Positions 50,125-60,555 are shown, numbered from the stretch's first letter. The stretch: 64,000 nt of DNA from Pseudomonadota bacterium (GCA_023391375.1 JAEWBB010000024.1:186001-250000); one strand, 5' to 3'. Notes: a model not told the origin generated them from the sequence alone. Numbers and translations: made by a program.

Positions 50125-52068
50125 ATGGGCGTGAGCAAGGCCGACCGTCCCGACCATCCCAAGGCCAAGGAGCGTTTTCTTGAGGAGAAAGCGACCGAGG
50201 CCGTGCGCGGGTCGGATGCGCCGGACCTTGAAGCCGGCGTCGCGGCGATCCGCAATGTGTTGAAGACCTTGCCGACCCGGCCGGGCGTCTATCGCATGCA
50301 GGATGCCAAGGGCGACGTGCTCTACGTCGGCAAGGCCAAGGCGCTGAAGAACCGGGTGACCAACTACACCCAGGTCGCCAAGCTGCCGAAGCGGTTGCAG
50401 CGGATGATCGCGCAGACCCGCAACATGACGATCGTCACGACCCGGACCGAGGCCGAGGCGCTGCTGCTCGAGGCACAGCTGATCAAGCGATTTCGGCCGC
50501 CGTACAACGTGCTGCTACGCGACGACAAAAGCTTCCCCTTCATCCTGCTTCGGGAGGACCACCCGTTCCCGCAGGTGCGCAAGCATCGCGGCGCGCGGCG
50601 GACCAAGGGCCAGTATTTCGGGCCGTTCGCCAGCGCGGGAAGCGTCACCTCGACGCTCAACGCGCTACAGAAACTGTTCCTGCTCAGGAGCTGCACCGAC
50701 AGCTTCTTCTCCAATCGCGACCGGCCCTGCCTGCTCTACCAGATCCGCCGCTGCTCGGCCCCGTGCGTCGGGCGGATCAGCGAGGCGGACTATGCCGAGC
50801 TGGTCGAGGACGCGAAGCTGTTCCTCGCCGGGAAGTCGACCGGCGTGCAGGCGCGTCTAGGCAAGCAAATGGCCGAGGCGGCGGAGAAGCACGACTACGA
50901 GCTTGCCGCCGTCTATCGCGACCGCCTGCGCGCGCTGACCTATGTCCAGGGCTCGCAGACCGTCCACGCCGAGGGGCTTGGCGACGGCGACATCTTCGCG
51001 CTGGCCTGCAAGGCGGGGCAGATGTGCATCCAGGCCTTCTTCATCCGCGGCGGCCAGAACTGGGGCCACCGCAGCTTCTTCCCGCAGCACACGAACGACG
51101 TGCCGGAAGAGGAAGTGCTGTCCGGCTTCCTGATGCAATTCTACGAGGAAGTGCCGCCGCCCAAGCGCATCCTGCTCGACCGCGACCTGCCCGAAAGCGC
51201 GCTGATTGCTGAGGCGCTGTCCGAACGCGCCGAGCGCAAGGTCGAGCTCGAAAAGCCGCAGCGCGGCCCGCGCAAGAAGCTGGTCGAACAGGCCAAGCGC
51301 AACGCCGAGGAAGCGCTCGACCGGCGGATGGCCGAGAGCACCACGCAAGGCAAATTGCTGCGCGAACTGGCCGAGGTGTTCGAGCTTCCCGAGCCGCCGC
51401 AACGGATCGAGGTTTACGACAACAGCCACATCATGGGCACGGCCGCGACCGGCGCGATGATCGTCGCCGGCCCGGAAGGCTTCGCCAAGAACAGCTACCG
51501 CAAGTTCAACATCAAATCGGCGCGCACCGACGACGATTTCGGCATGATGAAGGAGGTGCTCGAACGGCGCTTCGCCCGGCTGGGGAAGGAAGATCCCGAC
51601 CGCACCAAGGGCGACTGGCCCGACCTCGTCCTGATCGACGGCGGCAAGGGCCAGCTCAACGCAGCGCTCGAAATCCTCTCTGAGCAGGGGATCGAGGATT
51701 TGCCCATCGTCGGCGTCGCCAAGGGGCCGCACCATGGCCGCGAGGGCAGGGAGGTGTTCCACCTGCCGGGCGGCCGCGAGATCACCTTCCCATTGAACGC
51801 ACCGCTGCTGTTCTACCTCCAGCGGCTGCGCGACGAGGCGCACCGCTTCGCCATCGGCACCCACCGCGCCAAGCGGGCGAAGAGCCTCACCACCTCCACA
51901 CTCGACGAGGTTCCCGGCATCGGCCCGACCCGCAAGCGCCAGCTGCTGATGCACTTCGGCACGGCGAAAGCGGTAAAGGGCGCCGCGCTCGACGACCTCG
52001 AACGCGCCCCCGGCATCTCGAAGGCGATGGCGCGCCAGATCCACGACTATTTCCACCCGCGGGGCTAG
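50125..52068 (+). CDS. uvrC: Excinuclease ABC subunit C
   Basis: This 647-residue nucleotide-excision repair nuclease makes both incisions with UvrA and UvrB. Domains in order are a GIY-YIG nuclease (RPGVYRMQDAKGDVLYVGKA), a Cys-containing region, the UVR motif that binds UvrB (near ARLGKQMAEAAEKHDYELAA), the C-terminal RNase H-like nuclease (VYDNSHIMGTAATGAMIV, LIDGGKGQLNAAL) and tandem helix-hairpin-helix motifs. ATG 50125 is taken; GTG 50122 is an in-frame alternative. recO starts three bases after it. Confidence 0.97.
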   Translation: MGVSKADRPDHPKAKERFLEEKATEAVRGSDAPDLEAGVAAIRNVLKTLPTRPGVYRMQDAKGDVLYVGKAKALKNRVTNYTQVAKLPKRLQRMIAQTRNMTIVTTRTEAEALLLEAQLIKRFRPPYNVLLRDDKSFPFILLREDHPFPQVRKHRGARRTKGQYFGPFASAGSVTSTLNALQKLFLLRSCTDSFFSNRDRPCLLYQIRRCSAPCVGRISEADYAELVEDAKLFLAGKSTGVQARLGKQMAEAAEKHDYELAAVYRDRLRALTYVQGSQTVHAEGLGDGDIFALACKAGQMCIQAFFIRGGQNWGHRSFFPQHTNDVPEEEVLSGFLMQFYEEVPPPKRILLDRDLPESALIAEALSERAERKVELEKPQRGPRKKLVEQAKRNAEEALDRRMAESTTQGKLLRELAEVFELPEPPQRIEVYDNSHIMGTAATGAMIVAGPEGFAKNSYRKFNIKSARTDDDFGMMKEVLERRFARLGKEDPDRTKGDWPDLVLIDGGKGQLNAALEILSEQGIEDLPIVGVAKGPHHGREGREVFHLPGGREITFPLNAPLLFYLQRLRDEAHRFAIGTHRAKRAKSLTTSTLDEVPGIGPTRKRQLLMHFGTAKAVKGAALDDLERAPGISKAMARQIHDYFHPRG

Positions 52069-52071
52069 GGC

Positions 52072-52809
52072 GTGCGGATCGACACGCCGGCCATCGTCGT
52101 CGCGCTTCGCTCCCACGGCGAGCATGGCGGCATCGTCCGCCTGCTGACCCCCGACCACGGCCTGCAGGCCGCCTACATCCGCGGCGCGCGGGGGCGGCGG
52201 ATGCGCCCGGTGCTGGTGCCGGGCAATACCGTCGAGGCGTCGCTGTCCGCGCGCACCGAAAACCAGCTGGCTCAGGGGACACTGGAACTGGCGCACAGCC
52301 GCGCGCCGCTAATTGCCGAGCCGCTCCCGGCGGCGGCGATCGACTGGTCCTGCGCGCTGACCGCCACCGCCTTGCCCGAGGGCCAGCCCTATCCGCGCCT
52401 GTACGCCGCGCTCGACGGGTTGCTCGCCGCCATCGAGGCCGCGCCCGCGGCATCGGGCTGGGGCGCGGCCCTGGTCCGTTACGAACTGCTGCTACTGGCG
52501 GAGCTTGGCTTCGGCCTCGACCTCGACCGCTGCGCGGCGTCGGGCGACACCGAAGACCTCATCGCCGTCAGCCCGCGCTCTGGCCGGGCGGTCAGCGCGG
52601 CGGAAGCCGAACCTTATCTCGGCAAGCTGCTGCCGCTCCCGGCTTTCCTTCGTGAAGGCGGGCGGGCGCATTGGGACGACATCCTCGACGGCCTGGCGCT
52701 CACCGGCCACTTCCTGCTCCGCGACGTGCTGACCGATCGCAGCGCGCCGGTGGCCGAAAGCAGGACACGGCTCGTGACGCGCTTGCAACGAGCGGCGGGA
52801 ACGGCCTAG
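52072..52809 (+). CDS. recO: DNA repair protein RecO
   Basis: This 245-residue protein has an N-terminal OB fold beginning [20 protein letters not shown] and a helical C-terminal domain ([20 protein letters not shown]). It acts with RecF and RecR to load RecA on gapped DNA. The zinc-binding cysteines of some RecO proteins are mostly absent here. GTG 52072 follows uvrC by three bases, forming a repair gene pair. Confidence 0.92.
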   Translation: MRIDTPAIVVALRSHGEHGGIVRLLTPDHGLQAAYIRGARGRRMRPVLVPGNTVEASLSARTENQLAQGTLELAHSRAPLIAEPLPAAAIDWSCALTATALPEGQPYPRLYAALDGLLAAIEAAPAASGWGAALVRYELLLLAELGFGLDLDRCAASGDTEDLIAVSPRSGRAVSAAEAEPYLGKLLPLPAFLREGGRAHWDDILDGLALTGHFLLRDVLTDRSAPVAESRTRLVTRLQRAAGTA

Positions 52810-52818
52810 CGTCGGCCC

Positions 52819-53232
52819 GTGGCCAAACTGTTCGAAGCGCTGTTCCCCTTTTCGGCGACGACCGACCGCCTGACGGTGCGCGTCGCCGTCAACTATCTGC
52901 CCGAACAGTCGGCGCCCGACAGCGGCCGTTGGTTCTGGTCCTACCATGTGCGGATCGAGAACGACGGGGAGGACGCGGTGCAGTTGCTCGGCCGCTACTG
53001 GCGCATCACCGACGGGCGCGGCAACGTCCATGAGGTGCGCGGGCAGGGCGTGGTCGGTGAGATGCCGGTCATCCTGCCGGGCCAGAGCTACGACTATGTC
53101 TCGGGCTGCCCGCTCGACACGCCGAGCGGCGCGATGGTCGGCAGTTACACGTTGGTCGGATCCGACGGCAACGCGATCGATGTCGCGATTCCCGCCTTTC
53201 CTCTGACCGGCCCCGCGACGGCCGCCCACTAG
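52819..53232 (+). CDS. apaG: ApaG domain protein
   Basis: This 137-residue protein has the fibronectin-like ApaG fold. Conserved sequences are VAVNYLPEQSAP, the WSYHVRIENDG segment, LLGRYWRITDGRG and GQSYDYVSGCPLDTPSG. Its role is unsettled in bacteria. GTG 52819 lies nine bases after recO. The end of the gene is followed by a short promoter-like gap before a secreted protein gene. Confidence 0.93.
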   Translation: MAKLFEALFPFSATTDRLTVRVAVNYLPEQSAPDSGRWFWSYHVRIENDGEDAVQLLGRYWRITDGRGNVHEVRGQGVVGEMPVILPGQSYDYVSGCPLDTPSGAMVGSYTLVGSDGNAIDVAIPAFPLTGPATAAH

Positions 53233-53313
53233 GTGCGACGGAACGGCTGTTCCCCTCCGTGCGTAGGTGCGGGGCAAGATAGCTCCATATCGGATGTTTC
53301 AGGGGAACGGTCC

Positions 53314-53709
53314 ATGTCGCTTTCGCTTCGTTTCGCCAGCGCCGCCGTGCTGATGCTCAGTCCCGCCGCGCTGTTCGCCGCGTGGGTGCCCGGCGCCGAA
53401 CTGGTCGGTCAGTCTGCCAAGGTTGAAACCGGCGGTGTGACCAACACCGTCTATTTCGATGCGGGCGGCAAGGCGCGGATCGCCAGCCAGGGCGGGACGA
53501 TGGTGGATGCCAGCTGGACCGCCTCTAACGGCCAGCTCTGCCTCTACGGCAATGGCGCTAGCGAATGCTGGCCCTACCGCCAGCCGTTCCAGGCCGGCCA
53601 GGTTGTTTCCCTGACCAGCAGCTGCGCAGCGCAAAGCCGCTGGCTCGCCGAAAACGTCAATGAATTGCCGCCCGAGCAACCGCCGCAGATCGCGCCCGAA
53701 CGCGGCTGA
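53314..53709 (+). CDS. Secreted protein of unknown function
   Basis: The 131-residue protein begins with a Sec signal (LRFASAAVLMLSPAALFAAW, likely cleaved near residue 22-23). The mature part includes TNTVYFDAGGKARI and two cysteines in LCLYGNGASECW that could pair, plus CAAQSRW. It ends in a Pro/Glu-rich tail. No family is recognised. AGGGGA precedes ATG 53314 at good spacing. It converges on the M13 peptidase gene across a shared terminator. Confidence 0.75.
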   Translation: MSLSLRFASAAVLMLSPAALFAAWVPGAELVGQSAKVETGGVTNTVYFDAGGKARIASQGGTMVDASWTASNGQLCLYGNGASECWPYRQPFQAGQVVSLTSSCAAQSRWLAENVNELPPEQPPQIAPERG

Positions 53710-53726
53710 CCATTCTCGTCGGCATG

Positions 53727-53758
53727 AAAAAAGGGGCGGCCTTGCGGGGCCGCCCCTT
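53727..53758 (-). terminator. Intrinsic terminator of the M13 peptidase gene
   Basis: An 11-base stem AAGGGGCGGCC (53731-53741) with GGCCGCCCCTT (53748-53758) closes a 6-base loop. On the minus strand the stem runs into TTTTTT (complement of 53727-53732), a canonical rho-independent signal, 24 bases after the peptidase stop. On the plus strand it may also stop read-through from the secreted protein gene. Confidence 0.88.
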
Positions 53759-53781
53759 CCTTGTGTGCATCGGGTCGAGGC

Positions 53782-55863
53782 TTAGCCCCAGACCTTCACC
53801 CGCTTGTCGGGGGCGAGGTAGAGCTTGTCGCCCGGCTGCACGTTGAACGCCTTGTACCAGGCATCGAGGTTGCGCACCGTCTGCGCGCGATAGTTGCCCG
53901 GCGCGTGGCCGTCGGTCGCGATGCGGCCCTTCAGCGCCTCGTCGCGCATCTTGGTCGCCCAAGTCTGCGCATAGGCGATGAAGAAGCGCTGGTCGCCGGT
54001 GAAGCCGTCGATCACCGGCGCCGGCTTGCCGCCCAGCGACTTCTGGTAGGCGTCATACGCCGCCTGCAGGCCGGCGACGTCGGCGATGTTTTCGCCCAGC
54101 GTCAGCTTACCGTTGACGTGCACGCCCGGAAACGGCTCGTAGGTGTCGTACTGGTCGGCCAGCGCCTTTCCAGCCGCCTCGAACTTGGCGAAGTCGGCCG
54201 GCGTCCACCAGTTGCGCATGTTGCCCGTGCTGTCGAAGGCCGCGCCGTTGTTGTCGAAGCTGTGGCTGATCTCGTGGCCGATGACCGCGCCGATCGCGCC
54301 ATAGTTGTACGCCGGATCGGCGTTCGCGACGTAGAACGGCGGCTGCAGGATCGCTGCCGGGAAGTTCAGCGCGTTCTGGACCGGCAGGTTGACGGCGTTG
54401 ACCAGCTGCGCCGGCATCCACCATTCCTTCTTGTCCATCGGCTTGCCGATCTTGGCGATCTGGCGCTTGTAGTTGTCGAGCTCGGCCGCCTTGGCGTTGG
54501 CATAAGCGTCGGTCGGGCTGATCGTCAGGCCCGAATAGTCGGCCCAGGTGTCGGGATAGCCGACGCCGACCGCCATCGTGTCGATCTTCTTGACCGCTTC
54601 GGCCTTGGTCGCCGGGGCCATCCATTCGATGCCCTGGACGCGGGTCGCGAAGGCCTGTTTGATCTCGTCGACCATGCGCTGAATGTCGGTCTTCGACGAG
54701 GCCGGGAAGACCTTGTCGGTGTAGGCCTTGCCGACCGCGTCGGCGAGCGCGCCGGAGGTCGCGTTGAGCGCCATCACGTCACGCGGACGCTGAGCCTTCT
54801 GGCCGTTGAGCGTGGTGCCGTTGAACGCGAAGCCCGCGTCGCGGATTGCCTTGGGCAGCACGTTGGTGCGCTGGTTCAGCGTGTGGAAGACCAGCCAGTC
54901 CTTCCACGAATCCAGCGGCTCCGAACCGACCAGCGCGGCCAGCTTGGGGATCGCGCCGGCATGGTAGGCCTCGAACTTCTGGACGTTGCCCAGCTGGGCC
55001 GCGGTCAGCAGCTGGTTCCAGTCGATGCCCGGCGCCTTCTGCTCCAGCTCGGCGCGGGTCCAGACCTGCGCGCCCTGCTTGAAGTCCTCGCTCTGCTCGC
55101 GCGTGGCGTGGGCCTGCGCGATCTTGGTCTCGAGCGCCATGATCCGGTCGGCGGCGGCCTTCGGGTCGGCCGCGCCGGCCTGCTGCATCACCGTCTGCAC
55201 ATACTGCGCATATTTGGCGCGGATGTCGGCCTTGTCGGCGCCGAGGTAATATTCGCGCTCCGGCATGCCGAGGCCGCCCTGCATCAGGTAGGGCAGGGTT
55301 TCGCCAGGGGTATTGAGGCCCTGGGTGACGAAGATGCCGAACAGGTTGTCGGTCTGGAAATTGGTCGCGTTGAGCGGGTCGGTGTCGGCGCGTAGCGTGC
55401 CGCCGATAGCGCGGGACAGCGCGCTCTTGTCGTTGATCGCGGCGATGGCGTCGAGGTCGGCCTTGGCCGGGGCCATGCCCGCCTTGTCGATCGCGTCGGT
55501 GTTCAGATAGGCGTTGTAGTAATTCTTGATCCGCGCCTCGTTCGTCCCGTCGGCCGGGCTGGACTTCAGGATATCGTCGAACAGCGCCTTGGTGTCGGCC
55601 TCGCGCTTCTTGTCGGCGATCAGGAAGGCACCGATCGAGCTGCGGTCGTCCGGAATGACCTCGTTCTTGTTCCAGCTGCCGTTGGCATAGCTGTAGAAGT
55701 CGTCGCCCGGCTTCACGGCCTTGTCCATCGCCGCCAGGTTGATGCCCGACTGGTCGTGCTTCACTTCGGCGGTGGCGCCGTCCTTGTCGCCGACCTTGCA
55801 GGCGGTGACGCCAAGGCCCATCGTAAAGGCGGTGGCCGCCAGCAGCAGGTGTTTGGTGCGCAT
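53782..55863 (-). CDS. M13-family zinc metallopeptidase, lipoprotein
   Basis: The 693-residue protein belongs to the neprilysin/PepO group. A lipoprotein signal ends VTAC (Cys22), so it is probably anchored in the outer membrane or periplasmic face. The zinc site is HEISH (His530, Glu531, His534) with the third ligand glutamate in LGENIADVAGL. The substrate-binding NAFY-like element appears as NALNFPAAILQPPFY. It cleaves peptides. ATG 55863 follows AGAGGGA; upstream in-frame codons are not supported. It is transcribed alone. Confidence 0.95.
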   Translation of the reverse strand: MRTKHLLLAATAFTMGLGVTACKVGDKDGATAEVKHDQSGINLAAMDKAVKPGDDFYSYANGSWNKNEVIPDDRSSIGAFLIADKKREADTKALFDDILKSSPADGTNEARIKNYYNAYLNTDAIDKAGMAPAKADLDAIAAINDKSALSRAIGGTLRADTDPLNATNFQTDNLFGIFVTQGLNTPGETLPYLMQGGLGMPEREYYLGADKADIRAKYAQYVQTVMQQAGAADPKAAADRIMALETKIAQAHATREQSEDFKQGAQVWTRAELEQKAPGIDWNQLLTAAQLGNVQKFEAYHAGAIPKLAALVGSEPLDSWKDWLVFHTLNQRTNVLPKAIRDAGFAFNGTTLNGQKAQRPRDVMALNATSGALADAVGKAYTDKVFPASSKTDIQRMVDEIKQAFATRVQGIEWMAPATKAEAVKKIDTMAVGVGYPDTWADYSGLTISPTDAYANAKAAELDNYKRQIAKIGKPMDKKEWWMPAQLVNAVNLPVQNALNFPAAILQPPFYVANADPAYNYGAIGAVIGHEISHSFDNNGAAFDSTGNMRNWWTPADFAKFEAAGKALADQYDTYEPFPGVHVNGKLTLGENIADVAGLQAAYDAYQKSLGGKPAPVIDGFTGDQRFFIAYAQTWATKMRDEALKGRIATDGHAPGNYRAQTVRNLDAWYKAFNVQPGDKLYLAPDKRVKVWG

Positions 55864-56084
55864 ATCCGTATCCCTCTCTCGGATGATGGAAAATCGACGC
55901 GTTGGCTGCGCCGATGCATCGCGATATGCAAGCGCCGGCCCGCATTTGACGCCCAAAACGGCGGAATTGTTCGACGAACGGAACGGTCGGTGGCGCATTG
56001 CCACCCACCGGCTTTTGCATCGGGCCACGCACCGGCCCCGCCAAAGCTAGGCAAGCCGCGCATCACTCGCTAGGCGATGTGGCC

Positions 56085-57686
56085 ATGAGCGGACCGCGTC
56101 TCGACAGCAAGATCGACCTCAACGGCGACGAGGCCAAGGCCCGCGCCCTCCACAATCGCGGCCTCGCCGAAAAGCTGCGCGGCGACGTCGCCGAAGCGGC
56201 GAAAGGCGGCAGCGAGAAATCGCGCGAGCGGCACGTGTCGCGCGGCAAGCTGCTCCCCCGTGACCGTGTCGAGCGGCTGCTCGATCCCGGCTCGCCCTTC
56301 CTCGAGATCGGCCAGCTCGCGGCGTGCGACCTGTACGACGGCGAGGTGCCCGGCGCTGGCATGATCGCCGGCATCGGCCGCGTCTTCGGGCGGCAGGTGA
56401 TGATCGTGTGCAACGACGCCACGGTAAAGGGCGGCACCTACTATCCGATGACGGTCAAGAAGCACCTCCGCGCGCAGGAAATCGCGCTGGAGAACCGCTT
56501 GCCGTGCATCTACCTGGTCGACAGCGGCGGCGCCAACCTGCCGCACCAGGCCGAGGTCTTTCCCGACCGCGAACATTTCGGCCGCATCTTCTTCAACCAG
56601 GCGCAGATGAGCGCGAGGGGCATCCCGCAAATCGCCTGCGTGATGGGCAGCTGCACCGCCGGCGGCGCCTACGTCCCGGCAATGAGCGACGAGAGCGTCA
56701 TCGTCCGCAACCAGGGTACCATCTTCCTCGCCGGCCCGCCGCTGGTGAAGGCCGCGACGGGCGAGGAAATCAGCGCCGAGGACCTCGGCGGCGGCGACCT
56801 CCACGCCAAGAAATCGGGCGTTGTCGACCACCTCGCCGAGAACGACGCGCATGCGCTGACCATCGTCCGCGACATCGTCTCGACCTTGCCAAAGGACGCG
56901 GTGCCGGACGTGGCCCTGCGCGAACCGCGCCTGCCGCTGTTCGACCCCGAAGAACTCTATTCGATCATCCCCGAAGACGTGCGCGCGCCCTACGACGTGC
57001 ACGAGGTCATCGCCCGGCTGGTCGACGGCAGCGAATTCCATGAATTCAAGGCGCTCTACGGCCCGAGCCTCGTGTGCGGCTTCGCCCACATCTGGGGCAT
57101 GCCGGTCGCGATCCTCGCCAACAACGGCGTGCTCTTCTCGGAGAGCGCGGTGAAGGGCGCCCACTTCATCGAGCTTGCCTGCCAGCGCAAGATCCCGCTC
57201 CTGTTCCTGCAGAACATCTCGGGCTTCATGGTCGGCGGGAAGTACGAAGCGGAGGGCATCGCCAAGCATGGAGCCAAGCTGGTCACCGCCGTCGCCACCG
57301 CTTCCGTTCCCAAGGTCACCGTCCTGATCGGCGGCAGTTTCGGTGCCGGCAACTACGGCATGGCGGGCCGCGCCTATTCCCCGCGCTTTCTGTTCACCTG
57401 GCCGAATAGCCGCATCAGCGTGATGGGCGGCGAGCAGGCCGCCTCGGTGCTGGCCACCGTCCACCGCGACGCCGACAAATGGACGCCCGAGCAGGCCGAA
57501 GCCTTCAAGCAGCCGATCCGCGATGATTACGAAGCGCAGGGCAACCCGTGGCACGCCACCGCGCGGCTGTGGGATGACGGGATCATCGACCCCGCGCAGA
57601 CCCGCGACGTCCTCGGTCTCGCCTTCGCCGCCACCCTCAACGCCCCGATCCCGGACCGTCCGCAGTTCGGCGTGTTTAGGATGTAA
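56085..57686 (+). CDS. mccB: Acyl-CoA carboxylase beta subunit, methylcrotonyl-CoA type
   Basis: This 533-residue carboxyltransferase transfers CO2 from carboxybiotin to the acyl-CoA. It matches MccB/LiuB in length and has [59 protein letters not shown] and [20 protein letters not shown]. It is predicted to act in leucine degradation with the alpha subunit encoded 0.9 kb downstream. ATG 56085 is taken; a GTG six bases upstream is possible. Confidence 0.92.
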   Translation: MSGPRLDSKIDLNGDEAKARALHNRGLAEKLRGDVAEAAKGGSEKSRERHVSRGKLLPRDRVERLLDPGSPFLEIGQLAACDLYDGEVPGAGMIAGIGRVFGRQVMIVCNDATVKGGTYYPMTVKKHLRAQEIALENRLPCIYLVDSGGANLPHQAEVFPDREHFGRIFFNQAQMSARGIPQIACVMGSCTAGGAYVPAMSDESVIVRNQGTIFLAGPPLVKAATGEEISAEDLGGGDLHAKKSGVVDHLAENDAHALTIVRDIVSTLPKDAVPDVALREPRLPLFDPEELYSIIPEDVRAPYDVHEVIARLVDGSEFHEFKALYGPSLVCGFAHIWGMPVAILANNGVLFSESAVKGAHFIELACQRKIPLLFLQNISGFMVGGKYEAEGIAKHGAKLVTAVATASVPKVTVLIGGSFGAGNYGMAGRAYSPRFLFTWPNSRISVMGGEQAASVLATVHRDADKWTPEQAEAFKQPIRDDYEAQGNPWHATARLWDDGIIDPAQTRDVLGLAFAATLNAPIPDRPQFGVFRM

Positions 57687-57697
57687 GGGAGAACCCG

Positions 57698-58171
57698 ATG
57701 CTCCTGATCGCCGCCGCCCTCCTCATGCCGCCGCCGCTGCCCGGCGACGACCATCACGCTGTCCTGGTGGCAATCGACCGTGTGCTCGACGGCCTGACCG
57801 CGGGCAACCGCGAGCGGCTCGACAGCGCGCTGGAAACCGAGGGCACCTTCACCGCCGTCGACACCCGCAAGCCGGGCGCGCCGGTCGTCAAGGTGACCAC
57901 CTTCGGCGGCATCCGTGCCCAGCTGTCACCGAACAAGACCCCGTTGCTCGAACGGATTACCAATCCGGTCGTGCAGATCCGCGGCGACATCGCGCAGGTG
58001 TGGACGCCCTATGCCTTCGCGGTAAACGGCAAGCGGCGCCATTGCGGCATCGATGCCTTCCAGCTCGTCCGCCGCGACGGGACGTGGAGAGTCAGCGGCC
58101 TCATCTACACCGTCGAATCCCTCGACCAGTGCGCCGCCCTGGGCGCGCCCACCCTAAGCGGACAGGAATGA
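57698..58171 (+). CDS. NTF2-like hypothetical protein
   Basis: The 157-residue protein has a short hydrophobic N-terminus that may be a signal sequence and then a cone-shaped NTF2/SnoaL-like fold suggested by the helix ALETEGTFTA and strands around VQIRGDIAQVWTPYAFAVNG and WRVSGLIYTVE. Such folds often have lumazine-like or ligand-binding roles, none assignable here. It sits between mccB and mccA and overlaps the DUF4262 gene by four bases. Confidence 0.72.
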   Translation: MLLIAAALLMPPPLPGDDHHAVLVAIDRVLDGLTAGNRERLDSALETEGTFTAVDTRKPGAPVVKVTTFGGIRAQLSPNKTPLLERITNPVVQIRGDIAQVWTPYAFAVNGKRRHCGIDAFQLVRRDGTWRVSGLIYTVESLDQCAALGAPTLSGQE

Positions 58172-58632
58172 TGCTCAGCGAAACCGAATTGATGATTGCC
58201 GACGGCGTCCAGAAAAATGGCTGGTTCCTCGTCAACTATGCACCGACCTCCGGCTCGAACGATCCCGACGAGATTTTCTCCTATACCGTCGGCCTCAACA
58301 AGACCGCCGGCTGGGCCGAAATCATCGTCTTCGGGCTCGATTCCGACCGCTCGTTCGGCCTTCTCGCCGACCTGATCGAGGCGTGCTGGGAAAAGAAGCA
58401 GGCGCCGGTGCCGGGGATGAGCGCGAAGGGCATCGTCCAGGACCTGCCGGTCAAGCTGGTCGAGTTCGGCCGCACCGAACCGCGCTACTTCCACTTCGCC
58501 GACTGGTATGCGCGCCATGTGGCGACCCGCAAGCCGCTGCGCCTCCAGTTGATCTGGCCCGACCGCAACGGCGTGCTGCCGGACGATCCGGCCTGCGACC
58601 CGGATGTGCGCGCCAAGCAGAAGTTCGCATGA
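58168..58632 (+). CDS. DUF4262 domain-containing protein
   Basis: The 154-residue protein has the DUF4262 pattern: GWFLVNYAPT near the start, FSYTVGLNKTAGWAEIIVFG, and a C-terminal RLQLIWPDRNGVLPDDP. It is predicted to be cytosolic. The function is not known. It overlaps both neighbours by four bases (ATGA) and is therefore translated together with mccA. ATG 58168 or 58171 may be used. Confidence 0.85.
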   Translation: MMLSETELMIADGVQKNGWFLVNYAPTSGSNDPDEIFSYTVGLNKTAGWAEIIVFGLDSDRSFGLLADLIEACWEKKQAPVPGMSAKGIVQDLPVKLVEFGRTEPRYFHFADWYARHVATRKPLRLQLIWPDRNGVLPDDPACDPDVRAKQKFA

Positions 58633-60509
58633 TCCAATCGCTCCTCATCGCCAACCGCGGCGAGATCGCCTGCCGCATCATCCGCACCGCGCGCGCGATG
58701 GGGGTGCGGACGGTCGCGGTCTATTCGGACGCCGACGCCAAGGCGCTGCACGTCCGCATGGCCGACGAGGCGGTGCACATCGGCCCGTCCGCTGCCCGCG
58801 AAAGCTACCTCGTCGGGGACAAGATCATTGCCGCCGCCAAGGCGACGGGGGCGGAAGCGATCCACCCGGGTTACGGTTTCCTCAGCGAGAATGCCGAATT
58901 CGCGCAGGCCGTCATCGACGCCGGCCTGACCTGGGTGGGGCCGAAACCCGCCAGCATCACCGCGATGGGGCTGAAGGACGCCGCCAAGCAGTTGATGGCG
59001 GCGGCGGGTGTGCCGGTGACGCCGGGCTACATGGGCGACGACCAGAGCGCGGCGCGGCTGAAGCAGGAAGCCGACGCGATCGGCTATCCCGTGCTGATCA
59101 AGGCGGTCGCCGGCGGCGGCGGCAAGGGGATGCGCAAGGTCGACGCCGCGGCCGACTTCGACGACGCGCTGGAAAGCTGCCAGCGCGAGGCCGCCAGCTC
59201 GTTCGGCAACGACGTCGTGCTGCTCGAAAAATGGATCGAAAGCCCGCGCCATATCGAGGTGCAGGTGTTCGGCGACAGCCACGGCAATGTCGTGCACCTG
59301 TTCGAACGCGACTGCTCGCTCCAGCGCCGCCACCAGAAAGTGATCGAGGAAGCGCCCGCGCCGGGCATGGACGAGGCGACCCGCGAAGCGGTGTGCGGCG
59401 CCGCCGTCCGCGCCGCGCAGGCGGTGAATTACGAAGGCGCCGGCACCATCGAATTCATCGCCGACGCCAGCGAGGGCCTGCGCGCCGACCGCATCTGGTT
59501 CATGGAAATGAACACGCGCCTCCAGGTCGAGCATCCGGTGACCGAGGAAATCACCGGACAGGACCTCGTCGAATGGCAGCTCCGTGTCGCTAGCGGCGAG
59601 CCGCTCCCGCTCCGACAGGACGAACTCTCGATCAACGGCCACGCGGTGGAGGCGCGACTTTACGCGGAAGATCCTGCCAAAGGCTTCCTGCCGCAGACGG
59701 GGCCGGTGCGTCACTTCGACCGTGGCATGTATGCGCGGATCGATACCGGCATCGAAGAAGGCTCGGTCGTCACACCTTTCTACGACCCGATGATCGCGAA
59801 GATCATCACCCACGCCGGATCGCGCGAAGAGGCGATCGAAAAGGCGCATGAAACCTGCCGGACGCTCAACATCTGGCCGCTCAAGACCAATGGCGGATTC
59901 CTGACCCGACTTCTCGCCGACGAGAACTTCCGCGCCGGCCGGCTCGACACCGGTTACATCGGCAGGCACCTCGACGACCTCGCGGGCACTGGCAAGCCGA
60001 GCGACGAGGCCTGGGCATCGGCCGCCCAGTGGATGATCGATCTCGACCTGACCTTCACCCCCGACACGCCGTGGAACCGGCTGGTCGGCATGCGCACCAA
60101 CGCGCCGGGCGGCCGGCAGGTGACCCTTTCGCACGGCGGCGAAGTGCGCACGTTGCGCGGACTCGACGCGCCGCTCGGCGATCTGATGTTTGTCGACCGG
60201 TTCGACGATTCCCTGGTGATCTGGGACGACGGCGACGCGTTCACCTTCACCCTGCGCACCGGCGGCAGTGGCGCCGCATCGGCGGGCGACGGGGCAATCA
60301 TCGCGCCGATGCCGGGCAAGGTCACCAGCGTCGAGGTCGCGGCCGGCGACAAGGTGGTGAAGGGGCAGCGCCTCCTCACCCTCGAAGCGATGAAGATGGA
60401 GCACGGCCTGACCGCCCCGTTCGACGGCACGGTCGCCGAACTCAACGCCAGCGCCGGGACGCAAGTGGCGGTCGATACGCTCCTCGCGCGGATCGAAGCC
60501 GACGCCTGA
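58629..60509 (+). CDS. mccA: Acyl-CoA carboxylase biotin-carrying alpha subunit, methylcrotonyl-CoA type
   Basis: This 626-residue biotin carboxylase has the ATP-grasp N-terminus (LIANRGEIACRIIRTARAMG, KAVAGGGGKGMRKV, EMNTRLQVEHPVTE), a linking BT-type region and a biotin carrier domain with the acceptor Lys589 in EAMKMEHG. It carboxylates biotin with ATP and bicarbonate for the beta subunit. Pairing with mccB points to 3-methylcrotonyl-CoA. It is slightly shorter than typical MccA (about 660). Confidence 0.92.
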   Translation: MIQSLLIANRGEIACRIIRTARAMGVRTVAVYSDADAKALHVRMADEAVHIGPSAARESYLVGDKIIAAAKATGAEAIHPGYGFLSENAEFAQAVIDAGLTWVGPKPASITAMGLKDAAKQLMAAAGVPVTPGYMGDDQSAARLKQEADAIGYPVLIKAVAGGGGKGMRKVDAAADFDDALESCQREAASSFGNDVVLLEKWIESPRHIEVQVFGDSHGNVVHLFERDCSLQRRHQKVIEEAPAPGMDEATREAVCGAAVRAAQAVNYEGAGTIEFIADASEGLRADRIWFMEMNTRLQVEHPVTEEITGQDLVEWQLRVASGEPLPLRQDELSINGHAVEARLYAEDPAKGFLPQTGPVRHFDRGMYARIDTGIEEGSVVTPFYDPMIAKIITHAGSREEAIEKAHETCRTLNIWPLKTNGGFLTRLLADENFRAGRLDTGYIGRHLDDLAGTGKPSDEAWASAAQWMIDLDLTFTPDTPWNRLVGMRTNAPGGRQVTLSHGGEVRTLRGLDAPLGDLMFVDRFDDSLVIWDDGDAFTFTLRTGGSGAASAGDGAIIAPMPGKVTSVEVAAGDKVVKGQRLLTLEAMKMEHGLTAPFDGTVAELNASAGTQVAVDTLLARIEADA

Positions 60510-60555
60510 TCGACGTCGCCGACGATAACATCGATGCAGTGCTCGCCCCTCCGCG

